A stretch of 64,000 nt of DNA, taken from Gaoshiqia hydrogeniformans. Its GTDB lineage: Bacteria > Bacteroidota > Bacteroidia > Bacteroidales > Prolixibacteraceae. This document shows positions 16,464-25,152 of this stretch, piece by piece. Where the stretch lies: the NCBI RefSeq assembly GCF_049347105.1, contig NZ_CP186334.1, forward strand, positions 1,922,001 through 1,986,000, read 5' to 3'. The first letter of the stretch is position 1; each line of letters begins with the position of its first letter. The notes beneath the pieces are model-generated. The model saw only the letters and a program-made list of their open reading frames with translations. It had not been told where the DNA came from and did no database searches. The position numbers and the translations under genes were made by a program.

Positions 16464-16712
16464 ATGAAAAAGTTAATGATTATTTTGGCCATGACGGTAT
16501 TTCTGGCCTTTGGAAATGTAGATACTGCTGTTGCCCAGCAGGAAGATTTGTTTGAAATGGAAGATACCCTGTCGATTGATGACATGGATCCGGTATTTTA
16601 CGAAGCGGAGCAGGGAGCTGAAAACAGTAAATCGACCGTTATTATTGTCATTGTGGTTGTTGCTGTTGCAGGAGGCGCTGCCTACTATGTAATTAAAAAG
16701 AAGAAAAAATAA
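16464..16712 (+). CDS. Small signal-peptide and single-TM protein
   Basis: 82 aa. A signal peptide (about 1-24, cleavage near AVAQQ), an acidic middle (LFEMEDTLSIDDMD), a hydrophobic helix (about 54-74, STVIIVIVVVAVAGGAAYYV) and a KKKKK tail. It starts 12 bp after the GT39-like gene and before a terminator, so it is the last gene of the operon. No family recognised; a small accessory of the glycosyltransferase system is possible. Confidence 0.7.
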   Translation: MKKLMIILAMTVFLAFGNVDTAVAQQEDLFEMEDTLSIDDMDPVFYEAEQGAENSKSTVIIVIVVVAVAGGAAYYVIKKKKK

Positions 16713-16733
16713 CGACGACCATTTTCTGGAAAC

Positions 16734-16767
16734 AAAAAAAGCTCCCTGAACTGAGGGAGCTTTTTTT
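16734..16767. terminator. Bidirectional intrinsic terminator
   Basis: GCTCCCT (16741-16747) pairs with AGGGAGC (16754-16760) around a six-base loop, with an A-run before and seven T after. It serves the glycosyltransferase operon (+) and the NCS2 permease gene (-). Confidence 0.9.
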
Positions 16768-16782
16768 ATGGTTTTTCAGGCG

Positions 16783-18078
16783 TTAATGAATAAAAAACTT
16801 GAGCACAAACAAGAACGCCAGCACGTACATGACGACGGAAACTTGTTTGAACTTACCTGTCAATACTTTTAACAAAACATACGATAACATCCCGAACACG
16901 ATCCCTTCGGCAATGCTGTAGGCCAGCGGCATCATGATGATGGTCAGGAATGCCGGGATTGATTCGGTAAAATCGTCCAGGTCGACTTTCAGGATTGGCG
17001 ACAACATAAACAAGCCCACAACGACCAACGCCGGCGCTGTTGCGGCGCCCGGAATCATCGTGAACAAAGGCGCAAAGAATAAGGCGATCAGGAATAATCC
17101 GGCCGTGGTTAACGAGGTCAGCCCGGTACGGCCGCCTTCGGCAACACCGGCTGCACTTTCAACGTAAGTGGTTACCGTGCTGGTTCCCAGTATCGCACCG
17201 CAGGTGGTACCAACAGCATCGGCAAACAGTGCCTGTTTGACCCGGGGTACGCGGCCTTCCTTGTCGAGCATGTTGGCTTTTGATGAAACGCCAACCAGCG
17301 TACCAACCGTATCGAACATATCAACAAACAGGAAGGTGAACAGGACGATCAGCATATCGATGCTCAATACCTGGGAGAAATCAAATTGCCAGAAAATCGG
17401 CGCAACGGATGGCGGTATATCCACCAAATGACCTTCAGGAAGGTGGGTCACTCCAAACGGGATCCCAACCACGGTGGCGGCAAAAATACCAATCAGCAAA
17501 GCGCCTTTTATTTTCAGGGCCAACAGAATGCCAATCAGCACAATGCCAAAGAAAGCCACTAAAACAGGGGCGGAACCCATGTCGCCCAGGCCAACCAATA
17601 CGGCATCGTTGTTGACAATAATTCCGGCATTTTGTAAACCAATGAAGGCAATGAACAAACCAATACCCGCCGAAACGGCATGTTTCATCGATAAGGGGAT
17701 GGCGTTGACAATCAGTTCGCGAATATTAAAGGCCGTTAAAATAATGAAAATAATCCCTTCGAGGAAAACTGCAGTCAGCGCAAATTGCCAGCTGTAACCC
17801 ATTCCCAAAACAACGGTAAATGCAAAAAACGCATTCAAGCCCATTCCCGGGGCCAGGGCAAAGGGCAAACGGGCAACCAAGGCCATCACCAGGGTGGCAA
17901 TGACCGACGAAAGGGCGGTTGCCGTGAAAATAGCATGTTTGTCCATTCCGGTTGCACTCAATATACCGGGATTAACGGCCAGGATATAGGCCATGGTCAT
18001 AAAGGTAGTGATACCTGCCAGAACTTCGGTTTTTACCGTCGTTTTGTTTTCATCGAGTTTGAAGAATTTTTTGATCAT
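16783..18078 (-). CDS. NCS2 family purine permease, AzgA/PbuG-like
   Basis: 431 aa, about 12-14 TM helices. Signature segments of the AzgA branch are present: EVLAGITTFMTMAYILAVNP, FALAPGMGLNAFFAF, DMFDTVGTLVGV and GTSTVTTYVESAAGVAEGG. It imports adenine, guanine or hypoxanthine with protons across the inner membrane. The gene for a DUF5020 Tsx-like porin is 10 bp upstream in the same direction, so the pair should carry purines or nucleosides across both membranes. Confidence 0.92.
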   Translation of the reverse strand: MIKKFFKLDENKTTVKTEVLAGITTFMTMAYILAVNPGILSATGMDKHAIFTATALSSVIATLVMALVARLPFALAPGMGLNAFFAFTVVLGMGYSWQFALTAVFLEGIIFIILTAFNIRELIVNAIPLSMKHAVSAGIGLFIAFIGLQNAGIIVNNDAVLVGLGDMGSAPVLVAFFGIVLIGILLALKIKGALLIGIFAATVVGIPFGVTHLPEGHLVDIPPSVAPIFWQFDFSQVLSIDMLIVLFTFLFVDMFDTVGTLVGVSSKANMLDKEGRVPRVKQALFADAVGTTCGAILGTSTVTTYVESAAGVAEGGRTGLTSLTTAGLFLIALFFAPLFTMIPGAATAPALVVVGLFMLSPILKVDLDDFTESIPAFLTIIMMPLAYSIAEGIVFGMLSYVLLKVLTGKFKQVSVVMYVLAFLFVLKFFIH

Positions 18079-18088
18079 GGGGTATCAG

Positions 18089-18769
18089 TTAAAAGGTGTA
18101 TTTCACAGCCAGGGTCGGGTTCACCTGGAAACCATCTTTAGCAAAATTATTGCTGATCTCAATCTCGGTACCGGCAGCAAAATTAGGGCAGAAATTATAC
18201 CACAACTGAGGTTCGGTCAGGAAACGGTAATCAGTTCCCCAGAACATTTCTTCTTTCCAGAAATCGGCGAAACCTGTAAAGGCAAGTTTTCCTTCCAGCA
18301 TTTTAACCGTCCAGACTGCGGTAAGCTGAAAGGAAGCATCTTCTTTATCTTTAATGTATTTGTAGTTTCCCTGTAAGGTCAGGATCCTTGAAAAGTCGGC
18401 AGAAGCCCAGGTGTGCTCAATACCAGCCAGCCAACAATGTTCAATCGGAATAAACGTGTTTCCGCCAATCGACATGGTACCGCCGTTGAATTCTGCACGC
18501 GGCATAATCGCCTGGGTTTCTTTCCACTTAAAGGCACGGGCAATTTCCCAGTAAGCCAACGAAATACCATTATCAACATTTCGCTCGTCGGTGCCGTAAT
18601 CCATATCAATAAAAAAGAAGGTTGAACCGTATTTGTCGGGCCGGAACATTTCAACCGTGGTCGTAACCAGTTTGCGATTTTCGCCAAAGTCGTAATGGAG
18701 TTGCACATTCTGAGCATATGCTCCAAGGGTGAAAACAGAAACAATCAGGATCAGTAGAATCTTCTTCAT
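18089..18769 (-). CDS. DUF5020 family outer-membrane Tsx-like channel
   Basis: 226 aa. The signal peptide (MKKILLILIVSVFTLGAYAQ) is followed by amphipathic beta-strands with frequent aromatic ends and a terminal TLAVKYTF, typical of small beta-barrels. It resembles DUF5020, related to the nucleoside-specific Tsx channel. The next gene on the same strand is the NCS2 permease, supporting a nucleobase/nucleoside uptake role. A TAnnTTTG-like element, read on the minus strand, lies at 18807-18814. Confidence 0.8.
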   Translation of the reverse strand: MKKILLILIVSVFTLGAYAQNVQLHYDFGENRKLVTTTVEMFRPDKYGSTFFFIDMDYGTDERNVDNGISLAYWEIARAFKWKETQAIMPRAEFNGGTMSIGGNTFIPIEHCWLAGIEHTWASADFSRILTLQGNYKYIKDKEDASFQLTAVWTVKMLEGKLAFTGFADFWKEEMFWGTDYRFLTEPQLWYNFCPNFAAGTEIEISNNFAKDGFQVNPTLAVKYTF

Positions 18770-18806
18770 TGTCTTTTAATTTAAGAGTTTAGTAAATTTT
18801 TGTAAC

Positions 18807-18814
18807 CAAAAATA
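18807..18814 (-). promoter_or_regulatory. Candidate -7 element for porin/permease operon
   Basis: The minus strand reads TATTTTTG, 38 bp before the start codon at 18769. No clear -33 TTG at standard spacing. The rest of 18770-19054 holds nothing else I can support. Confidence 0.4.
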
Positions 18815-19054
18815 ACAAAAAACTGAGTTCGACTTAAAGCCTGATTTGTTTTAAAACAGCCCAAAGAAAGGGGAGGAGTAAAAATCTTAGTCAGGGTAAA
18901 ACTATCTGAATCGTTTGATTGTTCTTTCAGTATGGTTAATTGATTGATTATTATTATATTTCGAAAGGTTTATTTTATGCTGTTCTGATGTCTGGCATTC
19001 AATGTCCTTAAAAAAATAGTTATAAACCGTTATTAACAACTAAACTCGTTTCAC

Positions 19055-19948
19055 ATGAAGAATATCACGCGCAGGGAGTTTATGAAGACAGGAGCAGCCG
19101 GTTTGGCGGCCGTCTCAGCCGGTTTTACCTTTTCCGGTTTTTCGTATACCCCACCATCGGTGATCGACCAGGTAAACCTGGGCAAGTCCGGTTTGAAAGT
19201 TTCACGCCTGGCGCTGGGAACCGGAACGAGCGGCCATGCCCGCCAATCGGATTTTACCCGTATGGGCTTTGATTCATTTATCCGTATTGCCCGTACGGCA
19301 CACGAACGCGGCGTTACCTTTATTGATACGGCCGACTCGTACGGAACTCACGACTTTGTCTCGCGTTTCTTAAAAGAAGTGCCGCGCGATCAATGCCAGA
19401 TCATGACCAAAATCTGGACAACGGAGACCAGTTGGAACAAGCTAACTCCGGTGTCGCAAACGCTTGACCGCTTCCGCAAGGAACTGAATACGGATTATCT
19501 CGATCTCGTCCTGTTACATTGCATGACCAGCGGCGACTGGATAAAAACGAAGGCCGGCATGCGCGACGAACTGAGCGCAGCCAAGCAAAAAGGACTGGTA
19601 AAAACCCTGGGCGTTTCGTGTCATAATTTTGATGCCATGAAAGTTGCCGTTGAAGACCCCTGGGTCGATGTCATCCTGGCCCGGATCAACCCCGGGCAGG
19701 TAGCGATGGACGGCAGCCCGGAACAAATTATGGCGCTGTTAAAAACAGCCGCTGATCATGGAAAAGGGGTGATTGGAATGAAAATTTTTGGTGCAGGTGG
19801 ATGGACAAATTCGGATCAACGACAAGAATCGATTAAATTTGCCATCGAAAGCGGAAACGTTCACGCCATGACGCTTGGGATGACTTCAACAGAGCATGTT
19901 ACGGATGCTGTTGACCGGATCATGGCCGTCGTTAACGCGGGCAAATAA
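19055..19948 (+). CDS. Tat-exported aldo/keto reductase
   Basis: 297 aa. The N-terminus ITRREFMKTGAAGLAAVSAG is a twin-arginine leader. The AKR fold follows: NLGKSGLKVSRLALGTG (about 42-58), FIDTADSYGT (catalytic Asp and Tyr, about 90-98), IMTKIW (catalytic Lys) and LDLVLLHCM (His). The active-site tetrad therefore appears complete. C-terminal GVIGMKIFGAGG is typical of AKRs in Bacteroidota. The exported location suggests a sugar or other envelope substrate. The next gene starts 29 bp downstream and may be co-transcribed, though no functional link is evident. Confidence 0.88.
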   Translation: MKNITRREFMKTGAAGLAAVSAGFTFSGFSYTPPSVIDQVNLGKSGLKVSRLALGTGTSGHARQSDFTRMGFDSFIRIARTAHERGVTFIDTADSYGTHDFVSRFLKEVPRDQCQIMTKIWTTETSWNKLTPVSQTLDRFRKELNTDYLDLVLLHCMTSGDWIKTKAGMRDELSAAKQKGLVKTLGVSCHNFDAMKVAVEDPWVDVILARINPGQVAMDGSPEQIMALLKTAADHGKGVIGMKIFGAGGWTNSDQRQESIKFAIESGNVHAMTLGMTSTEHVTDAVDRIMAVVNAGK

Positions 19949-19977
19949 CCATCGCTAACCTGAAAAAAACTGATTTT

Positions 19978-21624
19978 ATGAATATGCACACCAGGGCTCC
20001 CGGACTGATTGACTTGTACCAAAAAACATTTGCCAGGCACCGGGAACTGCCTGTTTTCTCTGATTATGAAGGAAAAATTTACACTTACGGCGACGTTGCC
20101 AAACTGATCAAACAAATCCATCATTTTTTTAAAAAAAGCGGCATCCAAAAAGGAGATAAAGTAGCGTTGTTCGGACGAAACTCTTCTGACTGGGGAGTTA
20201 CCTTCCTGGCTGTGATTTCGTATGGAGCCGTTGCTGTTCCTGTTCTTCCCGATTTCAATCCGCTGGACGTCCATCACATCATCCGCCACTCCGAGTCGAA
20301 GCTGTTATTCGCCATTGACTCGTTGTTCGAAAAACTGGAAATGAACGAGATGCTCGGCCTGGAGGGCGTCGTCAGTTTAAGCAGTATGAGCGTGTTGGCG
20401 GGTAAATCACCCGATTTAGCTCTGGCTTGGGAACACAGCGCAGAGCTTGCGCAACAGCTTTCTGCTCAGGAATTTCAGTTGGACGAGCTGGCAGATGACG
20501 CGGTATGCGTGATTTCCTATACGTCGGGCACTTCGGGTTTTACCAAAGGGGTGATGTTAACGGCCAAAAGCCTGTATTCCAATATTATTTTCGCACGGGA
20601 ACATATGCCCCTGCAGGTAGGGCACCAGATTGTATCTTTTTTGCCGATGGCGCACGTGTTTGGATTGCTGTTCGAATTTTTGTTCCCGGTAACGCTGGGT
20701 TGCCACATTACTTTCTTAACCAAAGCGCCCACCCCGCAAGTCATCGTGAAAGCCTTCCGGGAAGTAAAGCCGCACCTGATCCTGTCAGTTCCGTTGGTGA
20801 TTGAAAAAATCTATAAAAAACAAATTTTGCCGGCCATTGACAAGCCGGTGATGAGATTCCTGATGAAAGTACCCGGAATTTCAACGATCATCCATAAAAA
20901 AGTCAGGGAGAAACTGGTTGAAACCTTTGGTGGACGCTTTTACGAAATTGTGATTGGCGGAGCCCCGCTGAGTCGCGAAGTCGAACTGTTTTTCCGTAAA
21001 ATCAGGTTCCCCTTTACCATCGGCTACGGAATGACCGAATGCGGCCCGCTGATTTCGTACGATGCCTGGAATACCACGCAACCGTTTTCTGCCGGTAAAC
21101 TGGTCGACCGCATGCAGGTGCGCATCGATTCGGCAGACCCTTACCGCGAAGTTGGAGAAATACTGGTGAAAGGAGATCATGTCATGTCGGGCTATTATAA
21201 AAATGAAGAAGCCACCGCGCAGGCAATCGATGAGGAAGGCTGGCTGCATACCGGCGATCTTGGGCTGATCGATCGCAATAATTACATCTTTATTCGCGGG
21301 CGCAGCAAAAACATGTTGCTCGGACCTTCGGGCCAGAATATTTATCCCGAAGAAATTGAGGCCAGGCTGTCTAACCAGTCCTACGTGCTCGAATGCGTGG
21401 TGATTGGCCGCGACGACAAACTGGTAGCGCTGGTTTTTCCCGACCGGGAAGCCATGTTGGCCCACCATGTTTCGGATGATCAGTTGCTTCGGATTATGGA
21501 GGAAAACCGGCTGGCAACAAACCGCGACCTGCCCAAATACAGCCAGATTGCCCGCGTTGAGCTGGTTGATCAGGAATTTGAAAAGACGCCGAAACGAAAT
21601 ATAAAACGGTATTTATACACCTGA
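19978..21624 (+). CDS. AMP-binding acyl-CoA ligase, long-chain fatty acid type
   Basis: 548 aa. Adenylate-forming enzyme motifs: ISYTSGTSGFTKGV (P-loop, about 179-192), FLPMAHVFG, GYGMTECGP (about 350), EGWLHTGDLG (about 420) and the C-terminal TPKRNIKRY with the catalytic lysine region. It activates fatty acids to acyl-AMP and then acyl-CoA. The length is that of the shorter bacterial FadD/AAE-type enzymes. A strong terminator follows directly, ahead of rimM. Confidence 0.9.
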   Translation: MNMHTRAPGLIDLYQKTFARHRELPVFSDYEGKIYTYGDVAKLIKQIHHFFKKSGIQKGDKVALFGRNSSDWGVTFLAVISYGAVAVPVLPDFNPLDVHHIIRHSESKLLFAIDSLFEKLEMNEMLGLEGVVSLSSMSVLAGKSPDLALAWEHSAELAQQLSAQEFQLDELADDAVCVISYTSGTSGFTKGVMLTAKSLYSNIIFAREHMPLQVGHQIVSFLPMAHVFGLLFEFLFPVTLGCHITFLTKAPTPQVIVKAFREVKPHLILSVPLVIEKIYKKQILPAIDKPVMRFLMKVPGISTIIHKKVREKLVETFGGRFYEIVIGGAPLSREVELFFRKIRFPFTIGYGMTECGPLISYDAWNTTQPFSAGKLVDRMQVRIDSADPYREVGEILVKGDHVMSGYYKNEEATAQAIDEEGWLHTGDLGLIDRNNYIFIRGRSKNMLLGPSGQNIYPEEIEARLSNQSYVLECVVIGRDDKLVALVFPDREAMLAHHVSDDQLLRIMEENRLATNRDLPKYSQIARVELVDQEFEKTPKRNIKRYLYT

Positions 21625-21630
21625 TATACG

Positions 21631-21662
21631 AAAAGCGGTCGTAATTACAACCGCTTTTTTTA
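21631..21662 (+). terminator. Intrinsic terminator after the acyl-CoA ligase
   Basis: AAAAGCGGT (21631-21639) pairs with ACCGCTTTT (21650-21658), followed by a T tract. It lies 6 bp after the ligase stop. Confidence 0.88.
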
Positions 21663-21673
21663 ATTTTGCTTTC

Positions 21674-22207
21674 ATGGAAACCATACGAAAAGACGATTGT
21701 CTGAAAATTGGCTATTTGCAGAAAACCCACGGAGTCAGAGGAGAACTCGTGCTCATACTCGACCCCGGCTTTGCAGATAGTTTGGAAGAGGAACCGACCT
21801 TATTTCTCGAAATTGACGGGCTGCTGGTTCCCTTTTTCCTGAAAGCAGATGGCGTTCGCTTCCGTTCGAACGAATCGGCCTTGCTTCAGTTTGACTGGGT
21901 TGACGACGAAAACCAGGCCCGCCGGTTAATTGGTTTGCCGGTTTTTATCGGGAAAGACGACTGGCTGAATGAGGAAGAAGACGTGCTGTTCCATCAACTG
22001 GTAGGTTATAAATTTTTCGACAGCAAGCTGGGTTTCATCGGATTGATTGAACAGGTTGACGATTATTCGGGAAATCTGATTTTTCAGCTGGATTACAAAG
22101 GGAAAGAGGTTTTGGTCCCTTTCAGCGACGACTTTTTAATTCGTTTTGATGAAGAAAATCAGGAAATTGAACTTGATTGCCCCGACGGAATTTTCGATCT
22201 GAATTGA
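21674..22207 (+). CDS. rimM: Ribosome maturation factor RimM
   Basis: 177 aa. The N-terminal RimM beta-barrel begins with CLKIGYLQKTHGVRGELVL, and the C-terminal PRC-barrel-like domain contains LVGYKFFDSKLGFIG and VLVPFSDDFL. RimM binds 30S subunits via S19 and assists 16S rRNA 3'-domain maturation. ATG 21674 is supported by alignment of the KIGY...THG motif close to the start, as is usual. No rpsP or trmD neighbours are present, unlike in many other phyla. Confidence 0.95.
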   Translation: METIRKDDCLKIGYLQKTHGVRGELVLILDPGFADSLEEEPTLFLEIDGLLVPFFLKADGVRFRSNESALLQFDWVDDENQARRLIGLPVFIGKDDWLNEEEDVLFHQLVGYKFFDSKLGFIGLIEQVDDYSGNLIFQLDYKGKEVLVPFSDDFLIRFDEENQEIELDCPDGIFDLN

Positions 22208-22313
22208 TCAGTCGGTTGATTGAAGCAACATTCGGGCAAAAACACAGTCTTTAATCACATTGAGTTGGGATAGGCCCTCAGAAAACAATAATTAATTAAA
22301 TGAAGTGAAAATC

Positions 22314-23021
22314 ATGAAGACAAAACTGAAAACAACCCTCGTCTTAGTTGCACTGATCTTTTGTGTTTCGTTTGTTCAGGCAGGCGAGGAAACCCGCGAA
22401 GTTCCGGCTTTTTCTGAAATCTCGTTTCGGATTCCCGGAAAACTCCACCTGGAACAGGGGAGCACCCAATCCATCGAAATTGTTGCTAAAGAATCAACGC
22501 TTGAACAGATCATTACTGAAGTGAAGGGGCGTGAGTTAATCATTCGTTTCCCCAATAAAAACCTGTTCTGGAAAGACTTTGATCCGGGTAAAATCGAAAT
22601 CTTTATCACGGTTCCTGAAATTGGCGCACTTACGGTCTCGGGCTCCGGGCAAATTTATAACGACGGCGAAATTAATACCCGTATTCTGAACATGTCGGTT
22701 AGCGGCAGCGGTGATATTTTGCTCGACAACCTCAAGGCCGAACGGGTAAAAGCAACCATCTCCGGGAGCGGCCGGGTTGAATTGGCCGGGAACGGGAAAG
22801 CTGAAGACCTGAGTATAGCTGTTTCCGGATCAGGCAGTTACAAGGGCTTCGGCTTTGCGTCCGACGATGTTTCGGTTAAAATTTCCGGTTCGGGAGGCGC
22901 CGATGTCAATGCTGAACGCGCGTTGAAAATTACAATTGCCGGTTCGGGCAACGTCACCTATACCGGTCGGCCGTTAATCGATCAAACCGTGCTGGGCTCG
23001 GGGAGAGTGATTAAGAAATAA
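22314..23021 (+). CDS. Secreted DUF2807 (head GIN domain) auto-adhesin-like protein
   Basis: About 235 aa from ATG 22314; an upstream GTG at 22305 adds only three residues. Signal peptide with cleavage near VQAGEE. The mature part is a beta-helix of repeated short strands with recurring S-G-S-G turns (VSGSGQIYNDG, VSGSGDILLDN, ISGSGRVELAG, VSGSGSYKGFG, ISGSGGADVNA, IAGSGNVTYTG), the hallmark of DUF2807. Proposed roles in the family are surface adhesin-like; function is not established. It is monocistronic here, with a MITE-like element downstream. Confidence 0.9.
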   Translation: MKTKLKTTLVLVALIFCVSFVQAGEETREVPAFSEISFRIPGKLHLEQGSTQSIEIVAKESTLEQIITEVKGRELIIRFPNKNLFWKDFDPGKIEIFITVPEIGALTVSGSGQIYNDGEINTRILNMSVSGSGDILLDNLKAERVKATISGSGRVELAGNGKAEDLSIAVSGSGSYKGFGFASDDVSVKISGSGGADVNAERALKITIAGSGNVTYTGRPLIDQTVLGSGRVIKK

Positions 23022-23040
23022 GCCGTAAGCTATTGAAAGA

Positions 23041-23205
23041 GGCTGCACGAGCAGGATTTTGAGAAGGTCGGGGCTGTACAAAAGCCCTTAATTTTTGAGA
23101 ATCTGGTCACTCCGAATTTATTTCCGGGTCTGTTGTTCAATGAGATCCTGAAACGAGTTCAGGATGACTTGATCCGTTCACAAAAAAACCTGTTCGTGTA
23201 GCTTC
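23041..23205. repeat. Non-coding MITE/REP-like element
   Basis: A 165-bp non-coding stretch is bounded by imperfect inverted ends, GGCTGCACGAGCAGG (23041-23055) and CCTGTTCGTGTAGCTTC (23189-23205). It contains an inner palindrome ATCCTGAA-acgag-TTCAGGAT (23145-23165), a REP-like sequence I associate with dispersed repeats in Bacteroidota. No ORF is supported within it. Confidence 0.5.
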
Positions 23206-23226
23206 TTTTTGCCGGTTCGGCCCGGG

Positions 23227-23790
23227 CTATTCCCTCAAAATCACGATCTCGCCGCCAAGACCAAGTTTAATGATGCTTGATGGTTTGGCGGGAACTGTTT
23301 CCTCTTGCCGGTAGTTGACGACATAATCAACCGCGGCTTTTATTTCATCACTGATTTCGGCAAAAAAAGAGGGCGATTTTTCGCCGCTGATGTTGGCCGA
23401 TGTAGAAACGATGGGTTTTTTAAAGCGCCTGATCAGTTCGCGCGTAAACTCTTCCGAGGTGATCCTGATCCCGACGGTGCCGTCTTCTGCGATCAGGTTT
23501 TTGGCCAGGTTTTTGGCCCCGGGGTAAATAATGGTCATGGGTTTGTCATTCACCTCAATCAGGCTGTAAGCAATTTCGGGCACTTCGGCAACATATCGCT
23601 CCAGCAGGTTAATGTTCTCCATTAAAACCAGCATACTTTTCGAGTCGGCCCGTTTTTTTATTTCGTACACGCGTTTCACGGCAGCTTCGTTGGTCGCATC
23701 GCAGCCCAGTCCCCAAATGGTCTCTGTGGGGTACAGAATGATTCCTCCTTTATATAAAACGTCCAGCGCGCTTTTCAGATCTTCATGCAT
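23227..23790 (-). CDS. L-threonylcarbamoyladenylate synthase (TsaC/Sua5/YrdC family)
   Basis: 187 aa, YrdC domain only. Motifs: LYPTETIWGLGCDATN, RADSKSMLVLM (substrate-binding KR..sk) and STSANISGEKSP. The enzyme makes threonylcarbamoyl-AMP from threonine, bicarbonate and ATP for tRNA t6A37. The length fits the short TsaC form without the Sua5 C-terminal domain. Its start overlaps the end of the upstream glycosyltransferase gene by 8 bp, implying co-transcription. Confidence 0.93.
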   Translation of the reverse strand: MHEDLKSALDVLYKGGIILYPTETIWGLGCDATNEAAVKRVYEIKKRADSKSMLVLMENINLLERYVAEVPEIAYSLIEVNDKPMTIIYPGAKNLAKNLIAEDGTVGIRITSEEFTRELIRRFKKPIVSTSANISGEKSPSFFAEISDEIKAAVDYVVNYRQEETVPAKPSSIIKLGLGGEIVILRE

Positions 23791-24910
23791 GATGTAAGTG
23801 TAAATAAAGGTTCATTAATGATTTGGCATATTTTTCAGGGCGAAAACGTTCGGCATTAATCCGGCCGTTCACGCTCAGTTCTTCTTTCAATGAAGGATTT
23901 CTCAAAATTTGTTTGATGCCTTCGGCAATTTCTTCCGGATCGGCGGGATTGATGTAATAAGCTGCATCGCCGCCAGCTTCGGGCATGCTGCTGATGTTCG
24001 ACGTGAGGACTGCACAACCGCATGCCTGCGCTTCGGCAACAGGCAGGCCAAAGCCTTCGAAAACCGATGGGAAAACAGTCAGCTCGGCCATCTGGTACAG
24101 GTGACTGAGTTCCTGGTCGGTCACCTGGCGCAAAAAAATCAACTGTTTGCCCAGCGATTGGATCTGCGAACGGAGGGTATTCATGTATTTGGTGGCTTTG
24201 CCCGTTACAACCAGCGGCATATCGATGTTTCCGGTTAACAAGGCGTCTAAGGTGGCGCCCAGGTTTTTCCGGGCCTCAATGGCGCCGGGAGCCAGGATAA
24301 ATTTGGCAGGCAGGCTGTAGAGCCTCCTGGTCTGTTCCAGTTCCTCGGGCAGGTTTTTTTGAAAGAAAAGCGGATTGACCGACTGGTAAAGCACGTCAAT
24401 TTTTTCTTCCTGCACATGAAGGTATTCAACGATATCGCGTTTTGTTTGATGACTGACAGAGATAATCTGACCGGCAGTTTGGCAGGCATGTTTGTAGCGG
24501 CGGAACAAGGTGCGGCGGTCGGCAGCCCGGTAAAACCGTGGGAAGCGGATGAAAATCAAATCGTGGATGGTCACCAGGCTTTTGATTCCGGTTTTTTCGA
24601 GTCCAACCGGGAGTTCATGGCTTAACCCGTGGTAAATATGCAGGCCCGATTTTACCGCCAGTTCGGTGATTTTATACGTTCTCCAAAGCGGTTTGACGCT
24701 GTTCCACCAGATATTTTCGGGTGCGATCACCGCGGCAGGCGACGGGGCGGTATACAAACCGGTATTTTTCTTCGGCGTAAATAAAAAGTACCCGTTTCCC
24801 GGGTAACAGCTGCATAACGCGTTGATGGTATTGCGGCTATAATTTCCGGGACCCGTCGTATTCAGAAAAGCCTTTTGGGCATCGAAACCGATATTTAAGG
24901 CGATACTCAT
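23783..24910 (-). CDS. GT4-family glycosyltransferase (GT-B fold)
   Basis: 375 aa. The C-terminal GT-B nucleotide-sugar site is clear: FILAPGAIEARKNLGATLDA (about 205-224) and FPSVFEGFGLPVAEAQACG (about 285-303), containing the E-x7-E motif. N-terminal HGLSHELP and SLVTIHDLIFIRFPRFY are typical of mannosyl/rhamnosyl-type GT4 enzymes. It is predicted cytosolic, with no signal peptide. Donor and acceptor are unknown. It overlaps the TsaC-like gene downstream by 8 bp. Confidence 0.9.
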   Translation of the reverse strand: MSIALNIGFDAQKAFLNTTGPGNYSRNTINALCSCYPGNGYFLFTPKKNTGLYTAPSPAAVIAPENIWWNSVKPLWRTYKITELAVKSGLHIYHGLSHELPVGLEKTGIKSLVTIHDLIFIRFPRFYRAADRRTLFRRYKHACQTAGQIISVSHQTKRDIVEYLHVQEEKIDVLYQSVNPLFFQKNLPEELEQTRRLYSLPAKFILAPGAIEARKNLGATLDALLTGNIDMPLVVTGKATKYMNTLRSQIQSLGKQLIFLRQVTDQELSHLYQMAELTVFPSVFEGFGLPVAEAQACGCAVLTSNISSMPEAGGDAAYYINPADPEEIAEGIKQILRNPSLKEELSVNGRINAERFRPEKYAKSLMNLYLHLHHA

Positions 24911-25152
24911 TGCTCAAAGTTACTAAATGCCGGGCGATGAATAATCGTTCCGTTACCAAAAAACACAAACCCGGGTTTTAGCGGCGGAGGAGTTGCCTGC
25001 TGGAAAGAAAATGATCTGTTCGTAAAATTTTTATTGTTTGCCGGAAGAGATGGATACAATAATTAACCCTGGCTGACGGTTTAATTATGTTGAAAGTATT
25101 TCCATATACCAGACCGCTTGGCCTGTAAAAACAAAAAAAAGACGAACGAATC

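Noticed and set aside
21661..21668. TAATTTTG as a rimM promoter
   Set aside because: It ends 5 bp before the RimM ATG, which would put the start of transcription at or after the start codon, and it is part of the terminator T tract.
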